Assembly: GCA_964489835.1 (NCBI GenBank)
Contig: CAZBBC010000005.1
Coordinates: 1 to 64,000, forward strand
DNA: 64,000 nucleotides
From: CAZBBC01 sp964489835
GTDB taxonomy: Bacteria; Calditrichota; Calditrichia; JAJRVZ01
Direction: 5' to 3'
The position numbers and the translations under genes were made by a program. This document shows, piece after piece, positions 35,366 to 43,931 of the stretch. How positions within the stretch are numbered: position 1 is the stretch's first letter; every line of letters begins with the position of its first letter. The notes beneath the pieces are model-generated. The model worked only from the letters and a program-made list of their open reading frames with translations, was not told the DNA's origin and ran no database searches.

Positions 35366-36019
35366 TCATTCGATCCGGCCGTTTCTTAAATGAATGATAC
35401 GATCGGCAAATGAGTCGGCCATTTTTCCGTGAGTGACAAGGATTACCGTTCCTTTTTGACGGTGAAATTCCACAAGATATCCGATCACTTCCGAGGCATT
35501 TTCAGGGTCAAGATTTCCGGTTGGTTCATCAGCAAGGATGATTTTTGGTTTTTTTAGCAGGGCTCGTGCAATAGCGGTACGCTGATGCTCTCCGACACTG
35601 AGAGCGGATGGTTTGTGATGAGCACGCTCTGATATCTGAAAACGCTTCATCAGTTTCATTGCTTCGGCTTGTGCTTCAGGTTTGAAGCCGGCATTGACCG
35701 AGAGTAATATATTTTCGATACTGTTCAAATAAGGAATCAGGTGAAACATTTGAAAAACAAAACCAATATTTTCTGCCCGGAACTTTGCTCTTTTTCTCTC
35801 ATTCAGAGCATATATATTGCTTTTATCAGATATAACCGTACCACTTGTCGGTTGCATCATTCCACCAAGGGTTAATAACAACGTGGTTTTTCCACTACCG
35901 CTGGGTCCCTGTATAACCACAAACTCGCCGTCCTTAACCTCCATGTTTATATTCTCCAGGGCAATAACCATCTCAGCGCCGCTTCCATAATGCTTGGATA
36001 CCTGTTCAAGTTTCAACAT
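35366..36019 (-). CDS. ABC transporter ATPase (MacB/LolD-like)
   Basis: 217 residues from the ATG at 36019: Walker A G-P-S-G-S-G-K-T, signature L-S-V-G-E-H-Q-R (usual L-S-G-G-Q), Walker B I-I-L-A-D-E-P-T-G-N-L-D and H-loop V-T-H-G. It belongs to the LolD/MacB group that drives lipoprotein or peptide export. The open frame reaches 36124 into the permease gene, but GAGGGG 6-7 nt upstream supports the ATG at 36019, two bases after the permease stop. Confidence 0.92.
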   Translation of the reverse strand: MLKLEQVSKHYGSGAEMVIALENINMEVKDGEFVVIQGPSGSGKTTLLLTLGGMMQPTSGTVISDKSNIYALNERKRAKFRAENIGFVFQMFHLIPYLNSIENILLSVNAGFKPEAQAEAMKLMKRFQISERAHHKPSALSVGEHQRTAIARALLKKPKIILADEPTGNLDPENASEVIGYLVEFHRQKGTVILVTHGKMADSFADRIIHLRNGRIE

Positions 36020-36021
36020 AG

Positions 36022-37167
36022 CTATTCCCCTCTTAATGTTTGGGCCGGGTCCTGCGTGATAGCTATCATTGTTGGTATGACAGCAGAAAATGCGGCAAGT
36101 GTTGTAGCAGCTACGAGAGACCATACCAGCAGATTGTAAATGGGTTTGACAGAATTGGCCGTAACTTTGAATATGTCGGGTCCATATATTAACGATAGCG
36201 CGGTGCCAATACCGAATCCCAAAATCGCTCCCAAAACCCCGAATAATACCGCCCTTCCCAAAAATAAGCCGGCAATTTTTCCTGAGCGGTAGCCCAGTGC
36301 CCGCAGGATTCCGATTTCCTGACGTCTGTCTCTAACATTCAATAAACTGATTACACCAATCCATACGGCACAGGTAATTACAATAAAGGGTATGATAAAA
36401 GCAAAGTAATTTTCAAGCATCAGTCTCTGTCTTTCACGGGCAACAGCAATGGTCCGATTCATTATTACCTTCGCCTCTGGCAATATCTCTGATAGTTGTT
36501 CGCGCAAGTTGTCGAGCGGGTCATCCTCACCAGAAGTAAGGCACAGACAATTCAGAGCTTTGATCTCATTGATCATCCCTTTCATATCCAGTAGGTCCTG
36601 AACATCATGAAGTGTGGCATAAATGCGAATATCGGCATCACTCCCAGTCTCGGAGAGGGTTCTTTCTATCGTAAATTTTTTTCCGAGGATATCAATTGTT
36701 TCACCCTCAATAAGATTTAAACTGTTTGCGATTTCATAACCGACATAAACAGTTCCCGCTTTGATTGCATAAATCATTGGTGTTTTTTTTGCGCCCGAGG
36801 GTTCGATCTCTCCGGATATTCCCGTTAAAACCACTTCTTTATTACGCCAGGATACCTTTTGGTGTAATATGGCAGTCAAATGGGCATAAGATACATCTTT
36901 AAATGCCGTAAAACGAAGAACGTATTCCTCGGGCATTGTATCCTCTGAAAATCCGGTGGTCCAGAATCCATCCATATCCGTTTTTTGAGGGATTATCCGT
37001 AAATTGAATCCCATATCGCGGGTTAAGCGGATTGTTTCCCGTTTTGATGCTTCACTGGTCGTGAAAAAGAACACAAAAAAGGCCACGGCGATTATAATCG
37101 CCAGCATCCCCAGAAGAAAATTAAACTTTCTATGAATAATTTCTTTAATAATTAGACGAATCGTCAT
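36022..37167 (-). CDS. ABC transporter permease (FtsX/MacB-like)
   Basis: 381 residues: one N-terminal TM (~14-36), an extracytoplasmic domain of ~200 residues and three C-terminal TM helices, the layout of FtsX/MacB permeases. The conserved R-R-Q-E-I-G-I-L-R-A-L-G-Y motif links to the ATPase. It is the first gene of the block that continues with the ATPase and PQQ-propeller gene; it may release or fold the lipoproteins that follow (inference). Confidence 0.88.
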   Translation of the reverse strand: MTIRLIIKEIIHRKFNFLLGMLAIIIAVAFFVFFFTTSEASKRETIRLTRDMGFNLRIIPQKTDMDGFWTTGFSEDTMPEEYVLRFTAFKDVSYAHLTAILHQKVSWRNKEVVLTGISGEIEPSGAKKTPMIYAIKAGTVYVGYEIANSLNLIEGETIDILGKKFTIERTLSETGSDADIRIYATLHDVQDLLDMKGMINEIKALNCLCLTSGEDDPLDNLREQLSEILPEAKVIMNRTIAVARERQRLMLENYFAFIIPFIVITCAVWIGVISLLNVRDRRQEIGILRALGYRSGKIAGLFLGRAVLFGVLGAILGFGIGTALSLIYGPDIFKVTANSVKPIYNLLVWSLVAATTLAAFSAVIPTMIAITQDPAQTLRGE

Positions 37168-37208
37168 TAGTAATATCCCCTGAATATTCTTGTTTAAATT
37201 ACCACCAT

Positions 37209-38051
37209 TTAAAGGACTTTTTTTATTAATTGAATACCGCCTGCCTCCACAGAAATAATTCTCTTTTTGTAAAGAGCACCAATTGCTTTTTTGAATGTTT
37301 TCTTACTCACTCCAAACCACTCATAGACAATTTGTGGGGAGCTTTTGTCGGTGAGGGAAATATATCCCCCCTCTTTTTCTATTATTTGAACGATTTTTTT
37401 CGATAAATCATCTATTTTTTCATAACCCGGTTTGTATAAACAAAGGTCTATTTTTTTGTCTTCTCTTACTTTATTAATAAATCCTTTTATTTTCTGTCCT
37501 CTTTTTAATGGTTGGAAAACCTCATTTTTATAAAGAATACCCCGGTGGGTATTATTAATAATCGCCTGAAAGCCGATGTCAGTCTGATTCTCGATCAACA
37601 GATCCACGGTTTGTCCTTTCTGATACTCAACCACCTGCTTATCAAGAAATTTATCAAGTTTCGATGAAGCAGCAATTCGATTGCTTTTATGATCCAGATA
37701 GACAAAGACAATATAGGATTGGCCCTCTTTCATTTTTTGCTTCTGTTCGCGAAAGGGCACCAGCAGATCTTTTTGTAAACCCCAGTCAAGAAAGGCTCCG
37801 ACAGAACTTTCCGAAACAACTTTTAGAAAAGCAAATTCGCCAACCAGGGCATAAGGTTTCTCGGTAGTGGCAATGATCAGGTCTTCGGAGTCAAAGTATA
37901 TAAAAACCCGGATACGGTCATCTATGGTACATTTCTCAGGCACGTATCGGTTCGGTAGTAATATTTCACCAAGATCTTCTCCATCAAGATACACACCAAA
38001 GTCCACTTTTTTTAGTATCCTGAGGTTATTAAATTTTCCAATTTCTACCAT
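37209..38051 (-). CDS. CvfB/YitL-like S1-domain RNA-binding protein
   Basis: 280 residues with S1-like beta-barrels (G-x-F-x-x-L-R-I-L-K-K-V-D-F-G-V-Y-L, and V-G-A-F-L-D-W-G-L-Q-K-D-L-L-V-P) and a C-terminal winged helix (I-V-Y-E-W-F-G-V-S-K-K-T-F-K-K-A-I-G-x-L). This domain order is that of CvfB, an RNA-binding post-transcriptional regulator. It is separate from the ABC block and probably a housekeeping gene. Confidence 0.87.
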   Translation of the reverse strand: MVEIGKFNNLRILKKVDFGVYLDGEDLGEILLPNRYVPEKCTIDDRIRVFIYFDSEDLIIATTEKPYALVGEFAFLKVVSESSVGAFLDWGLQKDLLVPFREQKQKMKEGQSYIVFVYLDHKSNRIAASSKLDKFLDKQVVEYQKGQTVDLLIENQTDIGFQAIINNTHRGILYKNEVFQPLKRGQKIKGFINKVREDKKIDLCLYKPGYEKIDDLSKKIVQIIEKEGGYISLTDKSSPQIVYEWFGVSKKTFKKAIGALYKKRIISVEAGGIQLIKKVL

Positions 38052-38081
38052 GTCTTAATAATCACCGGTTAGTATATAAAT

Positions 38082-38108
38082 GCGATTGTATCAAAAAACT
38101 TTGTTTAC
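38082..38108 (-). repeat. Partial copy of the TTTGCTA hairpin element
   Basis: The - strand reads GTAAACAAAGTTTTTTGATACAATCG, matching the second half of the element at 24627-24672. It lies between the CvfB-like and HAD genes. Confidence 0.5.
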
Positions 38109-38749
38109 AGAAGTCCCATAGACACCAAAGACGATCTTAACATAGAGACACTTTGATAATGTATTGTATTCATACCTAATTGTTCTGCCGTATGTATATT
38201 TGCGGCTGTATCATCAATAAATACAATTCTTTCCGGATTTACCCCCTGTTTATTCAGAAAGTATTCAAAGATATCCCGATCCGGCTTCTTCATGCCGATC
38301 TCCCCGGATACGACAATATCATCAAACAGCGATAAAAAATTATATTTATTTACGGCAATCGGAAATTTTTCTGCAGACCAATTCGTCAAGGCATATATGG
38401 AATATCCTTTTTCTTTTAATTCTTCGAGTACTCGAGTATTCTCAAAATATTCTTCTCCAAGCATTTCTTCCCAGCGCCGATCGTATGCCTCAATTAAACC
38501 TTCATAAGCGGGATAGATAGCTTTAAGAATTGCTTTTCCTTCATTGAAGGATCTACCGGCATCTTGTTCCAGATTCCATTCATGATTACATATCGATGAT
38601 AAGAAATATTCAATGCCCGCCGGATCATCGGGTAAAATTTTACGATAAAGATGTCGGGGATCCCAATCGATTAAAACGCCCCCAATATCAAACACCACCG
38701 TATCTATTTTCAATGGTTCCAACGGGTCATCCATGATTAATTTTTGCAC
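38105..38749 (-). CDS. HAD-superfamily hydrolase (YihX-like)
   Basis: 214 residues: motif I D-I-G-G-V-L-I-D-W (first Asp of D-x-G-G-V-L/I), cap domain, motif II T-N-W-S, Lys in G-M-K-K-P-D-R-D-I-F and acidic motif F-I-D-D-T. It is a phosphatase of the sugar-phosphate HAD branch; substrate unknown. The GTG at 38749 or the ATG at 38734 may be the start; the ribosome site is weak for both. Confidence 0.88.
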   Translation of the reverse strand: MQKLIMDDPLEPLKIDTVVFDIGGVLIDWDPRHLYRKILPDDPAGIEYFLSSICNHEWNLEQDAGRSFNEGKAILKAIYPAYEGLIEAYDRRWEEMLGEEYFENTRVLEELKEKGYSIYALTNWSAEKFPIAVNKYNFLSLFDDIVVSGEIGMKKPDRDIFEYFLNKQGVNPERIVFIDDTAANIHTAEQLGMNTIHYQSVSMLRSSLVSMGLL

Positions 38750-38782
38750 TTCAATTGTCTCTTCTGTCTCTGTTCTGAATTC

Positions 38783-39799
38783 TCATTTTATCCAGTACTC
38801 TCTGAGTCTGTAAAATTCTTTAAACATTACCTCAGCGATCGTCTCACTCACTCCGATACCTTCAGGATCTCCATAATTGAAAACAATAAAACCACCTTCC
38901 GGTGTAGACCAGTTCTCAATCAACTCTCTGGCTTCGGCCCGCACCGCTTTGCTGTCCTCTTTCGGCAATGTGGCCTGGATGTCAACGGTGGTCAGAAAAC
39001 AAATTCTCCCGGCAAAAGATTCCCCGATCTCCTTTATGCCGTAAGTTTGTGGTTGTCCCATATTCAGTACATCCGCACCCATATCTATAAAATAGGGTAC
39101 AAAATCGTTCACCCGCCCGCAACTATGCAAAATAACATGCCATCCATGTCCATGAATAACATTGAACAGCTGTGTGTACCTGTCAAAAAAATATTCCATA
39201 AAGACTTCCGACGAAACGATAGTACCGTTTTGGGTACCCCAATCATCGGTAAGAAAAAGGCCATGCACCCGGTTGCCAAATTGTTTGGCCGCTTCGTTAA
39301 TATGATCGATCTTATGATTCAGGATCATATCAAGTACCTGGTGTGTTTTTTTGGGCTCCAGATAAAAATCTTCAAGGGTTTGGCGAAAACCATGCAGCAT
39401 GTACAGCCGTTCGAAAAGAGTAAAATGACTGGTCAGAACAACATATCGATTAGCAGCATCCCGGATTTCTTTTTCAATTCTTTGGAAATAGAAGGGATTT
39501 CGCGGGTCCGGCGGGATGTAGGTTGACAGTTTACTCCATTCCTCGAGGGGATGACCGACGACTTGACCCATGTTTTTGACCGCGGTTCTTTTCCATTGAC
39601 AACCCCAGTCATCTCCTGCAGGATTATCAAAAAACCACCCGTTTTCCTGACGGTCCATTTCCCAGCAATCACAGACATCATTAGGAAAATTTTTTATTAC
39701 AGAGGATAGTTTTTTACCCCAGGAGCCTCCCAGGAAGAAGGGCAAACGTGGTGGTCTGTCGAATTCTATGGCCCTTCGAACAATCTCAGTGCTTTCCAT
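38783..39799 (-). CDS. URO-D superfamily protein (corrinoid methyltransferase-like)
   Basis: 338 residues with the uroporphyrinogen decarboxylase fold. It has H-S-C-G (~202-205), the Zn-ligand motif of MtaA/CmuA-type methyltransferases, and G-Q-P-Q-T in the barrel end. It starts V-R-R-A-I-E-F-D-R-P-P-R-L-P, a common URO-D-like opening. It is not a haem-biosynthesis HemE. A relative lies at 43932-44882. Role in methyl transfer or demethylation of a carbohydrate substrate is a guess. Confidence 0.82.
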   Translation of the reverse strand: MESTEIVRRAIEFDRPPRLPFFLGGSWGKKLSSVIKNFPNDVCDCWEMDRQENGWFFDNPAGDDWGCQWKRTAVKNMGQVVGHPLEEWSKLSTYIPPDPRNPFYFQRIEKEIRDAANRYVVLTSHFTLFERLYMLHGFRQTLEDFYLEPKKTHQVLDMILNHKIDHINEAAKQFGNRVHGLFLTDDWGTQNGTIVSSEVFMEYFFDRYTQLFNVIHGHGWHVILHSCGRVNDFVPYFIDMGADVLNMGQPQTYGIKEIGESFAGRICFLTTVDIQATLPKEDSKAVRAEARELIENWSTPEGGFIVFNYGDPEGIGVSETIAEVMFKEFYRLREYWIK

Positions 39800-39923
39800 T
39801 GAATTTTTTTTAAGGGTAACTTTTTCCGGACTAAAATTAATTACTCATCCGATATTTTTGCCTGTCGAATCTAAATAATTCACTAACCTGAATTATTCAC
39901 CACGAAGATCATCCTTCGAGGTT

Positions 39924-39968
39924 TATGCTTTTATAGCCAAAAACTTTGTTGTTTTAACAAAATTTTTA
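39924..39968 (-). repeat. TTTGCTA hairpin element, copy 2 (reverse)
   Basis: On the - strand it reads AAAAATTTTGTTAAAA, then CAACAAAGTTTTTGGCTA, matching the elements at 24627 and 47726 with a few changes. Confidence 0.65.
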
Positions 39969-40026
39969 CAAACTGAATATATTCATTTAACGCAGAGACC
40001 GCAGAGATTTTTTTATAATACATTTT

Positions 40027-40140
40027 TTAATTCGTGAAAATTCGTGTCAGTCTGCGCCTGATCCGGCTTCGACGGATAATTCGTGGACTTCTTTTTTGGA
40101 TTGCAGCAATAGGCTGCGGCATGAATAGACCAGGCTAATT
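40027..40140 (+). repeat. ~110-bp dispersed repeat, copy 1
   Basis: Matches the reverse complement of 47553-47660 over ~105 bp with about 10 differences. A shared core, 40046-40112, reads through GTCAGTCTGCGCCTGATCCG, GCTTCGACGGATAAT and TTTTTTGGATTGCAGCAAT. The right end (ATGAATAG) also occurs at 53706-53750 and 60419-60457. Confidence 0.85.
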
Positions 40141-40217
40141 ACCCAACCGTAATAAATCTAAAATAATATTTAATACAAACCAATCATTAATATAGGTCAT
40201 TCGATTTATTGATGAGT

Positions 40218-41396
40218 TCAAGGAGCTGAAACCGGTGTCGTATCGGATGATCTATTTTTTTCGCGAAAGTTTTTTATTCGGTGAAACGTCAGATAATTTG
40301 CATCATGGGCATTATGTGCCCCGCCGAGGCCGTCCTCAAATGCTGTCCGTGAAACAGCAACAATATCATTACCTTCGAATAGCCAATCGACATATTGAAA
40401 TCCTGATTTTTCGAAATCCTGCGAGCGTAATACAACAAAACGCACCGACCATTCCAACAAATCCTTTGACGAAATCAGTGCCAGGGTATTGCGGGTGCGC
40501 TCCGCGTTCCATTTACCAACATCATCGGGATGAATCCAATTAGTGAGCGACCAGTAAAGATTGCTTTTGGTATCATGGTGAATACTAAATTTTTTGCATC
40601 CTCCCGGGAAATCGATAAAATCAGTTTTATCATCAAAAGATATGTATTTTCCATTGTTGGAGATCCGGACCAATGCTGCTTTACCACCTTTTGTCGGTTC
40701 ATGCACACGCAGTATATTGACAAGTTTATCGTCCGGAGTGATGACAATATTACCCTCCAACCAGCCGCTGTAGGGTTCCCAGTCGCCCCACTGTAAATGA
40801 TTGCTGATGGTCCAGTTCTCCGCAGAAAGGAGGTTGGCATCAGCGGGGGCACTCATCACAAACGGCTGGAAGCCGCTACCCCATCGTCCGGTAACTTTTT
40901 CCCAGGCCCGCCAGATGCGGTCATTATGAATAACTACCGGTACCGGGGCACAATGGTATTGACCATCCCTCCGCAAAATACCCGATTGATTCGAAGGTTC
41001 CGTCCAGGTTAAACCACCATCGTCAGATCGACGAATGATCACATAACCATCTGCCTTACTGGTACCAATAAGATACAAATTGTCGGCATGAACAAATAAT
41101 GAGGACCACCACTGACCATCAATATCGGTCATCACTTCCCATGTTTCCCCTTTGTCACTTGATCTATGGATTCGTGTTCTGTTATTCGATGAACCGGGGC
41201 CAAAGAAATCATGAGAGGCGATAAAGTCTCCATTCGGAAGAATGGCAATGCTGGGAGAGCCGATATATTGCATTGAAGAAGCGGGAGAATGATCGATAAC
41301 GATTCCCGGAACTTTTGAATGATCAACCGTGGATTTAGTCAAACATCCCACAACGCTTAAGGCAACAGTGAACATGATAAATTTAAATATATTCAT
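40218..41396 (-). CDS. Sialidase/neuraminidase-like BNR-repeat lipoprotein
   Basis: 392 residues: lipobox V-V-G-C (Cys18), Asp-box repeats S-S-D-K-G-E-T-W (~84) and S-D-D-G-G-L-T-W (~125), and further beta-propeller blades. This is the sialidase-fold found in exo-sialidases and in other glycosidases/lectins; I do not identify the Arg triad, so activity may differ. A signal peptide places it in the periplasm/outer membrane. Near Gfo/Idh/MocA and URO-D genes on the same strand. Confidence 0.82.
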   Translation of the reverse strand: MNIFKFIMFTVALSVVGCLTKSTVDHSKVPGIVIDHSPASSMQYIGSPSIAILPNGDFIASHDFFGPGSSNNRTRIHRSSDKGETWEVMTDIDGQWWSSLFVHADNLYLIGTSKADGYVIIRRSDDGGLTWTEPSNQSGILRRDGQYHCAPVPVVIHNDRIWRAWEKVTGRWGSGFQPFVMSAPADANLLSAENWTISNHLQWGDWEPYSGWLEGNIVITPDDKLVNILRVHEPTKGGKAALVRISNNGKYISFDDKTDFIDFPGGCKKFSIHHDTKSNLYWSLTNWIHPDDVGKWNAERTRNTLALISSKDLLEWSVRFVVLRSQDFEKSGFQYVDWLFEGNDIVAVSRTAFEDGLGGAHNAHDANYLTFHRIKNFREKNRSSDTTPVSAP

Positions 41397-41451
41397 AAGT
41401 GTAACTCCAGGGATAAAAGGTTGTTTTGAAGATTTTAAAAAAACCGCACCA

Positions 41452-42327
41452 TTATTGGAGATGGGAAAAATCCTTCTTATATCGATTTAAGATATCCTCT
41501 TTAGAACCTTTGAACAGATAAATCTTGCCCCGTATCGTTTTATTCTCTCCTCGTTTTAATGGACCCACACGAACAGATAAATGCATACATTTCCAGGGGT
41601 TGTGACCCTGAACCGAAAGATACGATTCCCAGGCAATACCTGTTACCCATTTATTATCTTCGGACTCCCGAATGATTAGGCCGGCATGGGCATTTCTTTG
41701 GGAGGTGGGCCATTTAGCATTGAAGACGAATTGGCTGGCCTCACTCTCTTTATGCCAGGCCATCACGGATGATCGGTATTTATAATTAAAATGAATTTCC
41801 CGCGGATATTCTTCTCCTTTTATTAATTCAAGACTACTTTTACCAAGAAAATAAGTGTTTGTATGGCTCTTGTCAAAAAACACAGGATTTGCTATGGCAT
41901 CGGTAATCTTTCTTGAATCTGCGCCCGGATTGAAACAGGGAATGATTGCCGCGATTTCCGGCCAATCATGATCTGAAATATTGGTGATATCCAATACCAT
42001 ATCTGCGCCATCTGCGGTTGCCTCCAATTTCAATTTCAGCCACCCCGAATCCATTTGCGCTAACACTCCTGATGAATCAACCTGCCATTTCCAATTGGAT
42101 GTTCCTGGTGTATGCTCTCCACTTTTTACGGCATCAAATAAGTGCCACTCATAAAACCATAAATAGGCAAAACCTTCAGAATCGTGGCGGGATTCAACTT
42201 TTACACCGCGGTCCCACAGGCGCAACCTGATCAAATTTTCCGTTTTTTCATTTTCATTCAGGCAGGCGGATAGAAAGAAACATTGTATTACAATGATAGT
42301 CGATATAAGAATAATTTTATACTTCAT
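41452..42327 (-). CDS. Lipoprotein of unknown function
   Basis: 291 residues with signal peptide and lipobox L-S-A-C (Cys22). It is beta-rich, with W-Y/W-E-W-H-type clusters (L-W-F-Y-E-W-H-L-F-D-A-V) and no recognised family. 55 bp upstream of the sialidase-like gene on the same strand, it is likely co-transcribed and may be a sugar-binding or degradative partner (inference). Confidence 0.65.
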   Translation of the reverse strand: MKYKIILISTIIVIQCFFLSACLNENEKTENLIRLRLWDRGVKVESRHDSEGFAYLWFYEWHLFDAVKSGEHTPGTSNWKWQVDSSGVLAQMDSGWLKLKLEATADGADMVLDITNISDHDWPEIAAIIPCFNPGADSRKITDAIANPVFFDKSHTNTYFLGKSSLELIKGEEYPREIHFNYKYRSSVMAWHKESEASQFVFNAKWPTSQRNAHAGLIIRESEDNKWVTGIAWESYLSVQGHNPWKCMHLSVRVGPLKRGENKTIRGKIYLFKGSKEDILNRYKKDFSHLQ

Positions 42328-42432
42328 CTCACCGCCTTTGTTTTGGTAAGGTAGTCAAAAATAACCACAGATTATGCCGAGTCTTTTATGAAACTTCTGC
42401 TTGTATCAAATATTTTTTTGTCGAGTAATCGC

Positions 42433-43692
42433 TCAATAAAGTTGCGGAACCTTGAGTAATTCCCCACCGCGTAGCGCAGACTCGTGGGCAACAATACCGG
42501 GAACGGTATAAGCCAATGCTTCGGTAATATCGATAGCAGGCCGACGATTATGAATGAGTGCATCAATAAATTCGTGAGTCAGGAATGTATGCGAGCCCTG
42601 ATGACCGGAGTTATGACGTAATGGTTCAGGCAATAAGTCCGTGTCCCACCAATCCGGTTGTTCGTAGGGTTCCAATTCTGGCAAGTAGCGTACAAAACCG
42701 GCGTCATCTTTTTCTGTGCGGTTACGATCGGGTCTGACAATAACGGGTCCAAGACCGTTGGGATGGGCTGCATAAAAACTCATATCACTACCGATCCATT
42801 GCGCTCTTTCACAACCACGATGTGCGCCCTTCCACCAGATATTAACCCGAAAAGCATGTCCGCGGTCAGTTCTGAACATCGCTGATTCATTCCAGAAAGG
42901 ATTATTGTTATAGGCGTTTTTTTTGCAGATATCACTCTCATCTCCCCAACCGTGACAGACGACCTCTGTCAATTTTTCTCCGGTAACGCCTGTTAAATGC
43001 GCAATACAGTGGGTCGGATACAACATTGGCGGAAAACCATGGCGCCAGGTCGGTTTACCGTTTTCAAAGAAAAGAACCTCCAGGCCCGAATGCTGATATT
43101 CTGACTCACAATAATAAATCTCACCGAATTTTTTTTCCTGATAAAATTGGCGTGCAGAAATCGTATGTTGCTGATAGAAGCTTGTTTCTGCCATCATGTA
43201 TGTCAAGCCACTTTCCTTTACAGCATCGAGAAGTCTCTGTGCTTCTTCCACCCCACTGCCGGCACAAGCCGGAACGGCGCAAATCGCATGTTTGCCATGT
43301 TTCAATACCTCAATCACATGCTTTGCATGATTCGGACCCTCTGTAAAGACGGCAACCGCATCAATGTTTTTATCTTTTACCAATTCTTCCAGACTGTTAT
43401 AAGACTTGCTGCATTGATAAGTTTTCATTAGGTGATCACGACGAGCAGGTCTTAAATCACTCACGGCCTCAACAATACAATTCGGATGTTCATGCCAATA
43501 AAAATGCGATCCAAAATTACCGCCGACCACACCGATGTGTATTTTCCTGTCGACAGTATCCGCGGCAAGTAATCGGTTTCCGGATAATGATAAACCGGTA
43601 ACGGCGATGCTTCCTATCTTAAGAAAATTTCTTCGGGTCAGGTTAGAACCACCGACCACAGTCCTGGCGGTGATTATAGATTTCTTTTTCAT
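42433..43692 (-). CDS. Tat-exported Gfo/Idh/MocA-family oxidoreductase
   Basis: 419 residues. Tat signal T-R-R-N-F-L-K (19-25) and a hydrophobic stretch to ~45, then the NAD-binding core (I-G-V-V-G-G-N-F-G, 53-61) and the conserved lysine region G-K-H-A-I-C-A-V-P-A (~133), where E-K-P of usual members reads A-V-P. Periplasmic Gfo/Idh/MocA enzymes of this kind keep NAD bound tightly and serve glycoside or inositol turnover. It is paired with the lipoprotein and sialidase-like genes downstream. Confidence 0.85.
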   Translation of the reverse strand: MKKKSIITARTVVGGSNLTRRNFLKIGSIAVTGLSLSGNRLLAADTVDRKIHIGVVGGNFGSHFYWHEHPNCIVEAVSDLRPARRDHLMKTYQCSKSYNSLEELVKDKNIDAVAVFTEGPNHAKHVIEVLKHGKHAICAVPACAGSGVEEAQRLLDAVKESGLTYMMAETSFYQQHTISARQFYQEKKFGEIYYCESEYQHSGLEVLFFENGKPTWRHGFPPMLYPTHCIAHLTGVTGEKLTEVVCHGWGDESDICKKNAYNNNPFWNESAMFRTDRGHAFRVNIWWKGAHRGCERAQWIGSDMSFYAAHPNGLGPVIVRPDRNRTEKDDAGFVRYLPELEPYEQPDWWDTDLLPEPLRHNSGHQGSHTFLTHEFIDALIHNRRPAIDITEALAYTVPGIVAHESALRGGELLKVPQLY

Positions 43693-43729
43693 TTCTCAGT
43701 CCTTTGCTTTATACAGCAGTGTTAAAAGT

Positions 43730-43864
43730 AACCACGAAGCACACGAAGATATTATTATTGATTTTATAGAAAAAATGCAATACTAAAATTTGAACAGGAA
43801 TTCCTTTATAGATTTACAATAAATATTTTTTTTATGCTTTCGTGCTCTTCGTGCGCCTCGTGGT
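43730..43864. repeat. CCACGAAG-type inverted repeat, large
   Basis: Arms AACCACGAAGCACACGAAGA (43730-43749) and TTTCGTGCTCTTCGTG...CTCGTGGT (43838-43864) are inverted copies with a ~88-bp A/T-rich middle. This fills most of the 239-bp gap between the Tat oxidoreductase and the URO-D gene. Confidence 0.65.
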
Positions 43865-43931
43865 GATTAAATTTGTCATAGAACTGTCCTAAATGAAGAA
43901 TTACAGAGTGTTGAGCCTTGCATTATGTCGT

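Larger units (their letters stand above)
39800..40217. other. Non-coding gap made largely of repeats
   Basis: A 418-bp gap holding a copy of the TTTGCTA element (39924-39968, - orientation), a CCACGAAG fragment (39897-39920), a CGCAGAGACCGCAGAG fragment (39993-40008) and the ~110-bp repeat at 40027-40140. No coding frame supported. Confidence 0.7.
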
